Shown: one piece after another, positions 41,481-51,319 of the stretch
Layout: each line of letters begins with the position of its first letter
How positions within the stretch are numbered: the stretch's first letter is position 1
Source: Cupriavidus cauae
GTDB lineage: Bacteria > Pseudomonadota > Gammaproteobacteria > Burkholderiales > Burkholderiaceae
Direction: 5' to 3'
DNA: 64,000 nucleotides
Assembly: GCF_008632125.1 (NCBI RefSeq)
Contig: NZ_VWRN01000031.1
Span: 62,001 to 126,000, forward strand
Notes under the pieces: model-generated
Databases searched by the model: none
What the model was told of the DNA's origin: nothing
What the model saw: only the letters and a program-made list of their open reading frames with translations
Program-made: the position numbers and the translations under genes

Positions 41481-42677
41481 ATGCCGGAACCCTGCTCTGC
41501 TCCCGAAGCGTGCGCCGCCATGATCGACCCGGACGAGGTCGCGGCCTGGCTGCGCCTGGAGGCCGTGCCGGGCCTTGGGCGCCGGACCGCCCGGCTGCTG
41601 CTGGACAAGTTCGGGCTGCCGCAACAGGTGCTGGCGGCGGGGGAAGCGCAGCTTGCGCGCTGGCTGCCGGGCCCCGTGGCCAGGGACGTCCGGGCGCGGC
41701 CGGATGCGGCCCTGTCGGCCAGGATCGGCCGCACCGTGGCGTGGCTGCGCGAACCCGGCCACCACCTGCTGACACTGGCGGACGCCGCCTACCCCCGCCC
41801 CCTGCTCGACCTCGCCGACCCGCCGCTGCTGCTGTACGCTCGCGGCCGGCTCGAGATACTGCAAAGGCCGGCGCTGGCGGTGGTCGGCGCGCGCAGCGCC
41901 ACCGTGCAAGGGGTGCGGGACGCCGAACTATTCGCCTCCACGTTTTCCAGCGCCGGAATCACGGTCGTGTCCGGCCTCGCGCTCGGCATCGACGCGGCGG
42001 CGCATGCGGGCGGGCTAGCCGGCCCGGGCGGCACCATCGCCGTGGTGGGGACCGGGCTGGACCGCTGCTATCCGGCCTGCCATCGCGCCCTGGGGCAGCG
42101 GATTGCCGCCGAAGGGCTGCTGCTCAGCGAATTCCCGCTGGGTACGCCGGCGCGCAGCCAGCATTTTCCGCAGCGCAACCGGCTGATCGCGGCGCTGGCC
42201 CGCGGCGTGCTGGTGGTCGAGGCGGCGCTGCGTTCGGGTTCGCTGATCACCGCGCGGCTGGCGGCCGAGCTCGGCCGGGAGGTGTTCGCGGTGCCCGGCT
42301 CGATCCACGCGCCGCTGGCGGCGGGCTGCCACCGGCTGATCCAGCAGGGGGCCAAGCTGGTGGCGTCGCCACAGGATGTGTTCGAGGAACCGGGTTTGTT
42401 TGCAGGTCCGTGGGCAGGTTCGCAGGGAGGTTCGAGGGCAGATTCGTGGGCGGGAGGCTCGCGTGCCGCCGGCAAGCCGGAGACCGCGGCGCGGTCGTCC
42501 GCCGCCGCCGATGCGCTGGGCACCGCGCTGGCGTACGATCCGGTCGATCCCGACACGCTGTGCATCCGTACCGGGCTGCCGCCGGAGGCAGTTGCCGCGG
42601 CGCTGCTGCAACTGGAATTGACCGGTGCGGTCGAGCGGATGCCGGGCAATCTGTACCGGCGTCTGGCCCAGGCGTAA
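41481..42677 (+). CDS. dprA: DNA-processing protein DprA (Smf)
   Basis: 398 aa. Binds incoming single-stranded DNA and loads RecA during natural transformation. A helix-hairpin-helix/SAM-like N-terminus (VAAWLRLEAVPGLGRRTARLLL) leads into the DprA Rossmann fold (VVGARSATVQGVRDAELFA, TVVSGLALGIDAAAHAGGL, FPQRNRLIAALARGVLVVEA, SGSLITARLAAELGREVFAVPG) and a C-terminal winged-helix DprA-WH domain (DTLCIRTGLPPEAVAAALLQLELTG). Between fold and tail lies a 12-bp repeat-encoded Gly/Ser/Trp insert near residue 310. Followed by a thioredoxin-like gene and topB. Confidence 0.94.
   Translation: MPEPCSAPEACAAMIDPDEVAAWLRLEAVPGLGRRTARLLLDKFGLPQQVLAAGEAQLARWLPGPVARDVRARPDAALSARIGRTVAWLREPGHHLLTLADAAYPRPLLDLADPPLLLYARGRLEILQRPALAVVGARSATVQGVRDAELFASTFSSAGITVVSGLALGIDAAAHAGGLAGPGGTIAVVGTGLDRCYPACHRALGQRIAAEGLLLSEFPLGTPARSQHFPQRNRLIAALARGVLVVEAALRSGSLITARLAAELGREVFAVPGSIHAPLAAGCHRLIQQGAKLVASPQDVFEEPGLFAGPWAGSQGGSRADSWAGGSRAAGKPETAARSSAAADALGTALAYDPVDPDTLCIRTGLPPEAVAAALLQLELTGAVERMPGNLYRRLAQA
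42402..42449. repeat. 12-bp repeats inside dprA
   Basis: Four 12-bp units (GCAGGTCCGTGG, GCAGGTTCGCAG, GGAGGTTCGAGG, GCAGATTCGTGG) in frame within the linker of dprA, encoding AGPW/AGSQ/GGSR/ADSW. Confidence 0.75.
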
Positions 42678-42815
42678 ACGCCGCCCAGCACGTCAGGCGG
42701 CCGGAGTCGCTACAATCGCCGTTCCTCGTGCCCGATCAGGCGCTTGTCACCGTGTCTGTCACGGCGTTGGTCACGTGCTCGATCAATCGCATGAAGGCTC
42801 ATGTTTGGATGACCG

Positions 42816-43241
42816 ATGGCCGTTTACTTTCCCGAACGCGATGCGGCCGCGATAGCGGCGGCGTTGCGGGCCCACCCCGAGGGTCGCCTGGTGGCGTGCC
42901 TGTGCGCCGAGTGGTGCGGCACCTGCCGCGACTATCTGACGGTCTGGCGCGAGCAGGCGGCGCGCCATCCGGGCGATTGCTTCGTCTGGATCGATATCGA
43001 GACGCATGCCGACGCGCTGGGCGACATCGACATCGAGAACTTCCCGACCGTGCTGGTGCAGGATGCCGCCGGCGGGGCGCCCCAGTTCTATGGCACATTG
43101 CTGCCCCACGCCGACACGCTGGCCCGGCTGCTGGGCCGCGGCGCGGCCATGCCGGCCGGCGCGGAACCGCCGCCGGATCTGCTCGGCTGGTTGAATCCTG
43201 ACGGATCGGGCCGGTCACAGCAGGGAGAAAGCGGCGTTTGA
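42816..43241 (+). CDS. Thioredoxin-like protein
   Basis: 141 aa, no signal sequence, so cytoplasmic. CAEWCGTCRDYL holds the redox-active CxxC (Cys-Gly-Thr-Cys), and IENFPTVLVQD with its Pro before the strand matches the cis-proline loop of the thioredoxin fold; WIDIETHADALGDIDIENFPT is the region between. Slightly longer than thioredoxin at the C-terminus. It lies 138 bp after dprA and 202 bp before topB on the same strand. Probably a thiol-disulfide exchange protein; the partner is unknown. Confidence 0.88.
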   Translation: MAVYFPERDAAAIAAALRAHPEGRLVACLCAEWCGTCRDYLTVWREQAARHPGDCFVWIDIETHADALGDIDIENFPTVLVQDAAGGAPQFYGTLLPHADTLARLLGRGAAMPAGAEPPPDLLGWLNPDGSGRSQQGESGV

Positions 43242-43443
43242 AGCCCGCAGGGGCTGGGTCTGGAACGAGTCCGGCCCAAGGATGAGGCGCGAAGGCGGGG
43301 ATGGAACTCGCCTTGCACCGTTGTCAATACCCCGCTTATTATTGGCGCCTCATGGCCCCCGGGGGGCCTCAAGTGTGCTGTTTACATATTAGTGCTGTGC
43401 CAAACGCGGTCCGCCAAGGGGCGGCCGGCAAGGATTCCCACCC

Positions 43444-46137
43444 ATGTCCAAAGCTCTCATCATCGCGGAAAAGCCATCGGTCGCGGCCGATATCGCCCGT
43501 GCGCTCGGGGGCTTTACCAAGCATGACGAGTATTACGAGAGCGACGAATATGTGCTCTCGTCGGCGGTTGGCCACCTAGTGGAAATCGCCGCACCGGACG
43601 AATACGAGGTCAAGCGCGGCAAGTGGAGCTTCGCCAACCTGCCCGTGATCCCGCCGCACTTCGACCTGCGCCCGATCGCCAAGACCGAGTCGCGCCTGAA
43701 GGTGCTGAACCGGCTGATCAAGCGCAAGGACGTCACCCGCCTGATCAACGCCTGTGACGCGGGGCGCGAGGGTGAGCTGATCTTCCGGCTGATCGTGCAG
43801 CAGGCCAAGGCCAGGCAGCCGGTGCAGCGCCTGTGGCTGCAGTCGATGACGCCGCAGGCGATCCGCGACGGCTTCGCCAGCCTGCGCGAGGACGCCGAGA
43901 TGCTGCCGCTGGCCGACGCCGCGCGCTGCCGCTCGGAGGCGGACTGGCTGGTCGGCATCAACGGCACCCGTGCGATGACGGCCTTCAACAGCAAGGGCGG
44001 CGGTTTCTTCCTGACGACCGTAGGCCGGGTGCAGACTCCGACGCTCTCGATCGTGGTCGAGCGCGAGGAGAAGATCAAACACTTCGTGCCGCGCGACTAC
44101 TGGGAAGTGCGCGCCGAATTCATCGCCGCGGCCGGCCTGTACGAGGGCCGCTGGTTCGACCCGAAGTTCAAGAAGAACGAGTTCGATCCCGAGGCGCGCG
44201 AGTCGCGGCTGTGGAGCGAGGCCGAGGCCAAGAGCATCGTCGCCGCGTGCCGCGACAAGCCGGGCACCGTCACCGAGGAATCCAAGCCGTCGACCCAGCT
44301 GTCGCCGGCGCTGTTCGACCTGACCAGCCTGCAGCGCGAGGCCAACTCGCGCTTCGGCTTCTCGGCCAAGAACACGCTGGGCCTGGCGCAGGCGCTGTAT
44401 GAAAAGCACAAGGTGCTGACCTACCCGCGTACCGATTCACGCGCGCTGCCCGAGGACTATATGGGCACGGTCCAGCAGACGATGGACATGCTGGCCGACA
44501 GCTCGCCGAACTATCTGCCGCATGCCAGGAAGATCCTGTCCAGCGGCTGGATCAAGCCGAACAAGCGGATCTTCGACAACAGCAAGATCAGCGATCACTT
44601 CGCCATCATCCCGACGCTGCAGGCGCCGAAGAACCTGTCCGAGCCCGAGCAGAAGCTGTACGACCTGGTCGTGCGCCGCTTCCTGTCGGTGTTCTTCCCG
44701 GCCGCCGAATACCAGGTGACCACGCGGATCACCGAGGTCGCCGGCCACCACTTCAAGACCGAAGGCAAGGTACTGGTCAATCCGGGCTGGCTGGTGGTCT
44801 ACGGCCGCGAGGCGCAGGGCGACGACGCCAACCTGGTGCCGGTGGGCAAGGATGAGAAGGTCCGCACCGACAAGGTCGAGCCGGTCGGGCTGACCACCAA
44901 GCCGCCGGCGCGCTACAACGAAGCGACGCTGCTGTCGGCGATGGAAGGCGCGGGCAAGCTGGTCGACGACGACGCGCTGCGCGAGGCGATGGCCGGCAAG
45001 GGCCTGGGCACGCCGGCGACGCGCGCGGCCATCATCGAAGGGCTGCTGACCGAGAAATACCTGGTGCGCGAGGGCCGCGAGCTGATTCCGACCGCCAAGG
45101 CGTTCCAGCTGATGACGCTGCTGCGCGGTCTCGGGGTCCAGGAACTGACGCAGGCCGAGCTGACCGGCGAGTGGGAGCACAAGCTGGCGCAGATCGAGCG
45201 CGGCCGCCTCAAGCGCGACGAATTCATGCGCGAGATCGCGCAGATGACGCAGCAGATCGTCAAGCGCGCCAAGGAATACGACAGCGACACGATCCCGGGC
45301 GACTACGCGACGCTGCAGACGCCGTGTCCGCAGTGCGGGGGTCAGGTCAAGGAGAACTACCGCCGCTTCGCCTGCACGGCGTGCGACTTCTCGATCAGCA
45401 AGATCCCCGGCGGGCGGCAGTTCGAGATCGACGAGGTCGAGACGCTGCTGCGCGACAAGGAGATCGGGCCGCTGCAGGGCTTCCGCAGCAAGATGGGCCG
45501 CCCCTTCGCCGCGATCCTGAAGCTGGCGCGCGACGACGACGGCAACTACAAGATGGAGTTCGACTTCGGCCAGAACGAGGACGAGAACGACGGCGAGCCG
45601 GTCGATTTCAGCGGCCAGGAGCCGGTCGGCACCTGCCCGAAGTGCAGCGGCTCGGTGTTCGAGCACGGCATGAAGTACGTCTGTGAGAACGCGGTCGGGT
45701 CGCCCAAGTCGTGCGACTTCACCACCGGCAAGATCATCCTGCAGCAGGAGATTTCGCGCGAGCAGATCGGCAAGCTGCTGGACCAGGGCCGCACGGACCT
45801 GCTGACCGGCTTCAAGTCCTCGCGTACCGGCCGCAACTTCAAGGCCTATCTGGTCAAGCAGCCGGACGGCAAGATCGGTTTCGAGTTCGAGGTGCGCGAG
45901 CCGAAGCCCGGCGCCAAGACCGCGGCAGGCAAGGCCGCGGCCAAGTCCGCCGCGAAGACCGCCGAATCCGCCGGCGAAGCCGGCGCGGCGGCCGGCAAGC
46001 CGGCGAGCAAGACCGCCGTCAAGGCTGCGGCCAAGACCGCCGCCAAGACCGGCACCAAGGTCGCGGCCAAGGCGGCCAGCAAGACCCCCTCCAAGAAGAC
46101 CGCCCGCGCCAAGACGGCGGCCAGCGCCAGCGAATAA
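43444..46137 (+). CDS. topB: DNA topoisomerase III
   Basis: 897 aa type IA topoisomerase that decatenates and relaxes negatively supercoiled DNA. Toprim domain at the N-terminus (LIIAEKPSVAADIARALGG, acidic DAGREGELIFR); active-site Tyr327 in TYPRTDSRALP; gate domains follow. Two Cys4 zinc motifs occur in the C-terminal third (CPQCGGQV...CTACDF and CPKCSGSV...KSCDF). The last ~70 residues are a Lys/Ala-rich tail (AAKTAAKTGTKVAAKAASKT), longer than in TopB of E. coli and probably DNA-binding. Start ATG 43444 gives the family N-terminus MSKALIIAEKPSVA. Confidence 0.95.
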   Translation: MSKALIIAEKPSVAADIARALGGFTKHDEYYESDEYVLSSAVGHLVEIAAPDEYEVKRGKWSFANLPVIPPHFDLRPIAKTESRLKVLNRLIKRKDVTRLINACDAGREGELIFRLIVQQAKARQPVQRLWLQSMTPQAIRDGFASLREDAEMLPLADAARCRSEADWLVGINGTRAMTAFNSKGGGFFLTTVGRVQTPTLSIVVEREEKIKHFVPRDYWEVRAEFIAAAGLYEGRWFDPKFKKNEFDPEARESRLWSEAEAKSIVAACRDKPGTVTEESKPSTQLSPALFDLTSLQREANSRFGFSAKNTLGLAQALYEKHKVLTYPRTDSRALPEDYMGTVQQTMDMLADSSPNYLPHARKILSSGWIKPNKRIFDNSKISDHFAIIPTLQAPKNLSEPEQKLYDLVVRRFLSVFFPAAEYQVTTRITEVAGHHFKTEGKVLVNPGWLVVYGREAQGDDANLVPVGKDEKVRTDKVEPVGLTTKPPARYNEATLLSAMEGAGKLVDDDALREAMAGKGLGTPATRAAIIEGLLTEKYLVREGRELIPTAKAFQLMTLLRGLGVQELTQAELTGEWEHKLAQIERGRLKRDEFMREIAQMTQQIVKRAKEYDSDTIPGDYATLQTPCPQCGGQVKENYRRFACTACDFSISKIPGGRQFEIDEVETLLRDKEIGPLQGFRSKMGRPFAAILKLARDDDGNYKMEFDFGQNEDENDGEPVDFSGQEPVGTCPKCSGSVFEHGMKYVCENAVGSPKSCDFTTGKIILQQEISREQIGKLLDQGRTDLLTGFKSSRTGRNFKAYLVKQPDGKIGFEFEVREPKPGAKTAAGKAAAKSAAKTAESAGEAGAAAGKPASKTAVKAAAKTAAKTGTKVAAKAASKTPSKKTARAKTAASASE

Positions 46138-46190
46138 GACGTACGAGCGAGGGACCGGCCGAGGCAGGCACACGCCGGCCTCGGTTGCTG

Positions 46191-46270
46191 GCGTTCTTCC
46201 GGGTCGGTCTGGGTTCTTCTGCGTTCTTCCGCGTTCTTCCGGGTTCTTCGGCGTTCCTTCGGGCTCTTCG
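46191..46270. repeat. 10-bp tandem repeat, 8 units
   Basis: Eight 10-bp units of the GCGTTCTTCC / GGGTTCTTCG type exactly fill 46191-46270, the gap between the convergent topB and lysR-type genes. Confidence 0.85.
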
Positions 46271-46271
46271 G

Positions 46272-47228
46272 CTAGCTCGCCGCGTGATGGTCCGCGGCGA
46301 CGGCCGCGGCTGCCGCCGCCCCACCCGCTCCGTCCGCGCTCTTCTTCTTCCCCTCTTCCAGCAGGAAGTCGATGAAGGCCCGCGCCTTGGTCGGCAGGAA
46401 TTTGCGGCTCGGATACACCACGCTGATGTCGCGGCGCGGCAGCTGGTATTGCGGCAGGATGTGCTCCAGCAGTCCGGCTTCGATGCTGGGCCGGGCCAGA
46501 TACGACGACAGCATCGCGATGCCGAGATCGGCCAGCGCCGCCTGGTGCGCCAGTTCGGCATTGCTGCAGACCAGCCCAGGCCGGATCGGCACGGTCACCT
46601 CGCCTTCGGGACCGGACAGCGTCCAGGCGTGCTCGGCATTGGTCAGCCGCATGGCGATGCAGCGGTGCTGGGTCAGTTCATGGGCATGGCGCAGCGGCGC
46701 GTGGGCGCGCAGATAGCCGGGCGAGGCACACAGGATCACTTCGGCCGACAGCAGCGGCCGCGCCACCAGATGCGAGCCCAGTCCGAGGTCGGACAGCACG
46801 ATGCCGACGTCGCGGCCTTCCTCGACGATATCGATGCTGCGGTCCGACAGCAGCACATCGAATACCACGTCGGGATACATCTGCTGGAAGCGGGCCAGCA
46901 TGTCGGGCAGCAGATGTAATCCGAACATCACTGGCGTGACGATCCGCAGCGTGCCGGACAGCGACTGGCTGCGTGCGGTGACCACCGATTCGGCCTCCTC
47001 GACGTCTTCCAGGATCTGCTGGCAGCGCTGCAGATAGGTTTCGCCGGCATCGGTCAGCGACAGGCTGCGGGTGGTCCGGTTCAGCAGCCGCGTGCCCAGA
47101 TGGCTCTCCAGGTCCGCGACATAGCGGGTCACCACCGCGTTGGACATTTCCAGTTGCTGCGCCGCACGGGCGAAGCTGCCGAGTTCGACCACCTTGGCGA
47201 ACACGCGCATCGATTGCAGCCGATCCAT
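46272..47228 (-). CDS. LysR-type transcriptional regulator
   Basis: 318 aa. N-terminal winged helix-turn-helix (FAKVVELGSFARAAQQLEMSNAVVTRYVADLESHLGTRLL) and a C-terminal periplasmic-binding-protein-like effector domain (VTPVMFGLHLLPDMLARFQQMYPDV, VGIVLSDLGLGSHLVARPL). ATG 47228 has GGGAGA about 8 nt upstream. The C-terminal ~20 residues are Ala/Asp/His-rich and beyond the family's usual end, next to the 10-bp array. It is divergent from the repeat-protein gene at 47421, so it may control that promoter; the effector is unknown. Confidence 0.92.
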   Translation of the reverse strand: MDRLQSMRVFAKVVELGSFARAAQQLEMSNAVVTRYVADLESHLGTRLLNRTTRSLSLTDAGETYLQRCQQILEDVEEAESVVTARSQSLSGTLRIVTPVMFGLHLLPDMLARFQQMYPDVVFDVLLSDRSIDIVEEGRDVGIVLSDLGLGSHLVARPLLSAEVILCASPGYLRAHAPLRHAHELTQHRCIAMRLTNAEHAWTLSGPEGEVTVPIRPGLVCSNAELAHQAALADLGIAMLSSYLARPSIEAGLLEHILPQYQLPRRDISVVYPSRKFLPTKARAFIDFLLEEGKKKSADGAGGAAAAAAVAADHHAAS

Positions 47229-47301
47229 TGCACAGTCTCCCTTTTTTCTTCCCCATTTTTCCACAGCTTGGGGTTTTTGTTGTTCTTTATAGAACTAATC
47301 A

Positions 47302-47330
47302 TTGTGTGCGGTAATGTTTATTCATATAAG
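47302..47330 (+). promoter_or_regulatory. Probable promoter of the repeat-protein gene
   Basis: TTGTGT (47302-47307) and TATAAG (47325-47330) separated by 17 bp, 90 bp before the ATG, in an AT-rich patch between two divergent genes. The lysR-type promoter and operator should overlap this region. Confidence 0.5.
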
Positions 47331-47420
47331 GGAAATGCCTAATATGCAGCCATCGGATGCCGCACTGCAGCGAAACCCCGCCGGCGCGGACGTCCTCCCA
47401 AACAGAAGAAAGGACACATC

Positions 47421-47687
47421 ATGACGATCTCCCGCTTTGCCCTGACCGCCGCCGCCACCGCCCTCGTTGCCACCCTGACCGCCGCTCCGGCGTTCGCCAA
47501 GGCCGGCAAGTTCGACCCGTACACCGACGGCGCGAAGGTCGGCCAGACCGACGTATTTACCGAAGGCTCCCGCCAGGGCCAGTTCGACGTGTTCAGCGAA
47601 GGCGCCCGCCAAGGCAAGTTCGACGTGTTCAGCGAAGGTGCCCGCCAAGGCAAGTTCGACGTCTTCACCGAAGGCGCCGCGAAGTAA
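47421..47687 (+). CDS. Small secreted protein of 12-residue repeats
   Basis: 88 aa. A clear signal peptide (ISRFALTAAATALVATLTAAPAFA) leaves a mature ~62-aa peptide that is almost entirely repeats of the form xRQGKFDVFSEGA: KFDPYTDGAKVG, QTDVFTEGSRQG, QFDVFSEGARQG, KFDVFSEGARQG, KFDVFTEGAAK. The register is exact at 12 residues (36 bp). AAAGGA lies about 8 nt before the ATG. It is divergent from a LysR regulator. The family, with conserved Phe, Asp and Gly, is of unknown function; Ca2+ or metal binding by the Asp residues is conceivable but unproven. Confidence 0.82.
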   Translation: MTISRFALTAAATALVATLTAAPAFAKAGKFDPYTDGAKVGQTDVFTEGSRQGQFDVFSEGARQGKFDVFSEGARQGKFDVFTEGAAK

Positions 47688-48221
<534 letters not shown>

Positions 48222-48704
48222 TCAATCGTCCCAGTCACGATGGCCGCGGCGGTGGTAGCGGTGCTTGTTCTTGTACTTGCTCTTCTTGTAGTGGCGATCG
48301 CGGTAGTAGCGGTCGCGGTCGTCGGCGTACGAATTGCTGCGCGAGATGTTGCCGCCCAGCGCCGCGCCTGCGCCGCCGCCCAGGGCCGCGCCGACGAGGC
48401 CGCCGGTCCGGCCGCCCATCGCGTTGCCCGCCGCCGTACCCGCACCGCCGCCCAGCGCGCCGCCCAGGATGGCACCGGTACGCTCGCGGCGATTCGAGCT
48501 GATCGCGCCGCCGGCGCCACCGCCCACCGCGCCGCCGATCACGGCACCGGTGGAGCCGCCCAGCGCGCCTCCGACGGCTGCACCGGCGACGCCGCCGAGG
48601 GCGCCACCCAGTGCGTTATTCATGTCGCTCGCGAATGCAGGCAGCGTCGTCGATGCCGCCAGGGCGAGGGCCACGGTCATATTGCGAACGAGTCGGCGAG
48701 ACAT
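48222..48704 (-). CDS. Glycine-zipper surface/outer-membrane protein
   Basis: 160 aa. A signal peptide (LVRNMTVALALAASTTLPAFA) is followed by a long Gly/Ala region with GxxxG periodicity (GGALGGVAGAAVGGALGG, then GAVIGGAVGGGAGGA), the glycine-zipper pattern of membrane-inserting helices such as SlyB/YMGG-type proteins. The C-terminal ~35 residues are Arg/Tyr/Lys/His-rich and very basic (YKNKHRYHRRGHRDW). AGAGGAAAA lies upstream of ATG 48704. Probably an envelope protein; function unknown. Stands alone. Confidence 0.82.
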   Translation of the reverse strand: MSRRLVRNMTVALALAASTTLPAFASDMNNALGGALGGVAGAAVGGALGGSTGAVIGGAVGGGAGGAISSNRRERTGAILGGALGGGAGTAAGNAMGGRTGGLVGAALGGGAGAALGGNISRSNSYADDRDRYYRDRHYKKSKYKNKHRYHRRGHRDWDD

Positions 48705-48984
48705 AGTGTTTTTCCTCTGGTTGCCAAACTGTGATGCAAGTGTAGATTTTGGGCACGGACATTGCTGTAACTGCCTGTAAGCCTTTATTAATGCTGCAGA
48801 AACGCAACAAAGGCTGCCCGTGGGCAGCCTTTGGCATGTTGACAGCTTGTCGTCTTCCCCAAGGTGGGGAACCCGGCGATCCCGTCAGGACAACGACACA
48901 CCGGATCCCCCGCCCGGGAGCCTCGGCAGCTCGGCAGCTGCGGCTCAGGCGCTCAGTAGCTCGCGGGGTCAGCAGCTCAGCAGC

Positions 48985-49188
48985 TCAGCAGCACTTGCCC
49001 TGCCCGCCGCCGTAACGCGCCTCCTGCCGCTCGCGGAAGAACTCCTCGTAGCTCATCGGCTCGCGGTCCGGATGCGTGCTTTCCATATGGGCCACATAGG
49101 TCTGGTAGTCGGGCAGCCCGACCATCAGCCGCAGCGACTGGCCCAGGTAGCGGCCCATTTGGCCCATCTTGTTCAGCGGATCCAGCAT
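48985..49188 (-). CDS. ybdD: YbdD/YjiX family small protein
   Basis: 67 aa, no signal peptide. [49 protein letters not shown] is typical of YbdD/YjiX (DUF466), a Cys-ending small protein always found after CstA-type carriers; here it ends KCC. It lies 58 bp downstream of cstA on the same strand, and the pair is likely cotranscribed. It is probably an accessory subunit of the pyruvate/peptide carrier; mechanism unknown. The end of the gene and the DNA beyond it carry a short 9-bp-like GCAGCTCAG repeat. Confidence 0.9.
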   Translation of the reverse strand: MLDPLNKMGQMGRYLGQSLRLMVGLPDYQTYVAHMESTHPDREPMSYEEFFRERQEARYGGGQGKCC

Positions 49189-49246
49189 GGCGTTCCTTCT
49201 GCGTGGGGTTTGACGTTACGGCGTCGGCATCGGCTTCACGCCTGAC

Positions 49247-51319
49247 TCAGCGCTGCGCCGAAGCGGCCGCCGGCAGCGGCTCGAACGGCGTCTCGTGCGC
49301 GGTCGGCCGTGCCTGGGCGCCGGCGCGCAGGCCGGTACGCAGGCCGTAATAGACGATCGACAGCACCACCGCCATGAACAGCGCGCACAGGCCCGCGTCC
49401 AGGTAGTCGTTGAACACGATGCGGTGCATCTGCTCCATCGTCTTGGCCGGCGCCAGCACCGTACCCTGGGCGATCGCGTCGCTGAACTTGCTGGCGTGCG
49501 ACAGGAAGCCGATCTTCGGGTCGGCATGGAACAGCTTCTGCCAGCCGGCGGTCAGCGTGCAGATCAGCAGCCAGACGGTCGGCAGCAGCGTGACCCACGC
49601 ATAGCGGCCGCGCTTCATCTTGACCAGCACGCAGGTGCCCAGCACCAGCGCCACAGCGGCCAGCATCTGGTTCGAGATGCCGAACAGCGGCCACAGCGTG
49701 TTGATGCCGCCCAGCGGATCGACCACGCCCTGGTACAGGAAGTAGCCCCAGGCGCCGACGCACAGTGCCGTCGCGATCAGGTTGGCCGGCAGCGAGTCGG
49801 TACGGCGCATCGACGGCACGAAGCTGCCCAGCAGGTCCTGCAGCATGAAGCGGCCGGCGCGGGTGCCCGCGTCGACGGCGGTCAGGATGAACAGCGCCTC
49901 GAACAGGATCGCGAAGTGGTACCAGAACGCCATCATGGCCTGGCCGCCGACCACCTGGTGCAGGATGTGGGCGATGCCGACCGCCAGCGTCGGCGCGCCG
50001 CCGGCGCGCGAGATGATGGTGTTTTCGCCGACGTCCCTGGCGGTCTGCACCAGCACGTCGGGCGTGATCACGAAGCCCCAGTTCGACACCGCCTGGGCCA
50101 CCGCCTCCGGCGTGGTGCCGATTGCCGCGGCCGGGCTGTTCATCGCGAAGTAGACGCCCGGCTCGATCACCGAGGCGGCCACCAGCGCCATGATCGCGAC
50201 GAAGGACTCGGCCAGCATCGCGCCGTAGCCGATGAAGCGCGCGTGGGTCTCGTTCTCCAGCAGCTTGGGCGTGGTGCCCGACGAGATCAGCGCGTGGAAG
50301 CCCGACACCGCGCCGCAGGCGATGGTGATGAACAGGAACGGGAACAGGTTGCCCGACCAGACCGGACCGCCGCCTTCGGCGAACTGCGTGAAGGCCGGCA
50401 TCTTCAGTTCCGGCGCGACGATCAGGATGCCGACCGCCAGCGCGATGATGGTGCCGATCTTCAGGAAGGTCGACAGGTAGTCGCGCGGAGCCAGCAGCAG
50501 CCACACCGGCAGCACCGCGGCGACGAAGCCGTAGCCGATCAGCATCCAGGTCAGTGCCTTGCCGTCGAAGGTGAACAGCGGCGCCAGCGTGGCGCTCTCG
50601 TGCACGTACTGGCCGCCGACGATGGCGAGCATCAGCAGCACGAAGCCGATCACCGACACCTCGCCGATGCGGCCCGGGCGGATGTAGCGGGTGTAGACCC
50701 CCATGAACAGCGCGATCGGGATCGTCACCGCCACCGTGAAGGTGCCCCACGGCGAATCGGCCAGCGCCTTGACGACGATCAGCGCCAGCACGGCGAGGAT
50801 GATGATCATGATCATGAAGCAGCCGAACAGCGCGATCATGCCGGGCACCGTGCCCATCTCGGCCTTTACCAGGTCGCCCAGCGAGCGGCCGTCGCGGCGG
50901 GTCGAGATGAACAGCACCATGAAGTCCTGCACCGCGCCGGCGAACACCACGCCGGCCAGGATCCACAGCATGCCGGGCATGTAGCCCATCTGCGCGGCGA
51001 GCACCGGTCCGACCAGCGGTCCGGCGCCGGCGATCGCGGCGAAGTGGTGGCCGAACAGCACCGCCTTGTTGGTCGGCACGTAGTCCAGGCCGTCGTTATG
51101 GCGCCAGGCCGGCGTCATCCGTTTCGGGTCCAGCTGCATCACCTTGTCGGCGATGAAGCGGCTGTAGTAGCGGTAAGCGATCAGATAGATGCAGATCGCG
51201 GCGACCACGATCCACAAGGCACTGACGGCTTCGCCGCGCGACAGTGCAACGGTGGCGAAGGCAAACGCGCCGAGCACGGCGACGGCCAGCCACATCAGGT
51301 GTTGCCCGATGCGATTCAT
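49247..51319 (-). CDS. cstA: Carbon-starvation protein CstA
   Basis: 690 aa inner-membrane carrier with about 16-18 helices, of the CstA/BtsT family that takes up pyruvate and peptides. Start: ATG 51319 with AGGAGA about 10 nt before it; a frame extending 300 bp upstream is unsupported. Conserved segments GHHFAAIAGAGPLVGPVLAAQMGY, GAVQDFMVLFISTRRDGRSLG and HAMISSGTT-like HALISSGTTPK are visible. Followed by ybdD, and divergent from a two-component system that probably controls it. A classical family member; substrate choice between pyruvate and peptides is not decidable here. Confidence 0.95.
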   Translation of the reverse strand: MNRIGQHLMWLAVAVLGAFAFATVALSRGEAVSALWIVVAAICIYLIAYRYYSRFIADKVMQLDPKRMTPAWRHNDGLDYVPTNKAVLFGHHFAAIAGAGPLVGPVLAAQMGYMPGMLWILAGVVFAGAVQDFMVLFISTRRDGRSLGDLVKAEMGTVPGMIALFGCFMIMIIILAVLALIVVKALADSPWGTFTVAVTIPIALFMGVYTRYIRPGRIGEVSVIGFVLLMLAIVGGQYVHESATLAPLFTFDGKALTWMLIGYGFVAAVLPVWLLLAPRDYLSTFLKIGTIIALAVGILIVAPELKMPAFTQFAEGGGPVWSGNLFPFLFITIACGAVSGFHALISSGTTPKLLENETHARFIGYGAMLAESFVAIMALVAASVIEPGVYFAMNSPAAAIGTTPEAVAQAVSNWGFVITPDVLVQTARDVGENTIISRAGGAPTLAVGIAHILHQVVGGQAMMAFWYHFAILFEALFILTAVDAGTRAGRFMLQDLLGSFVPSMRRTDSLPANLIATALCVGAWGYFLYQGVVDPLGGINTLWPLFGISNQMLAAVALVLGTCVLVKMKRGRYAWVTLLPTVWLLICTLTAGWQKLFHADPKIGFLSHASKFSDAIAQGTVLAPAKTMEQMHRIVFNDYLDAGLCALFMAVVLSIVYYGLRTGLRAGAQARPTAHETPFEPLPAAASAQR

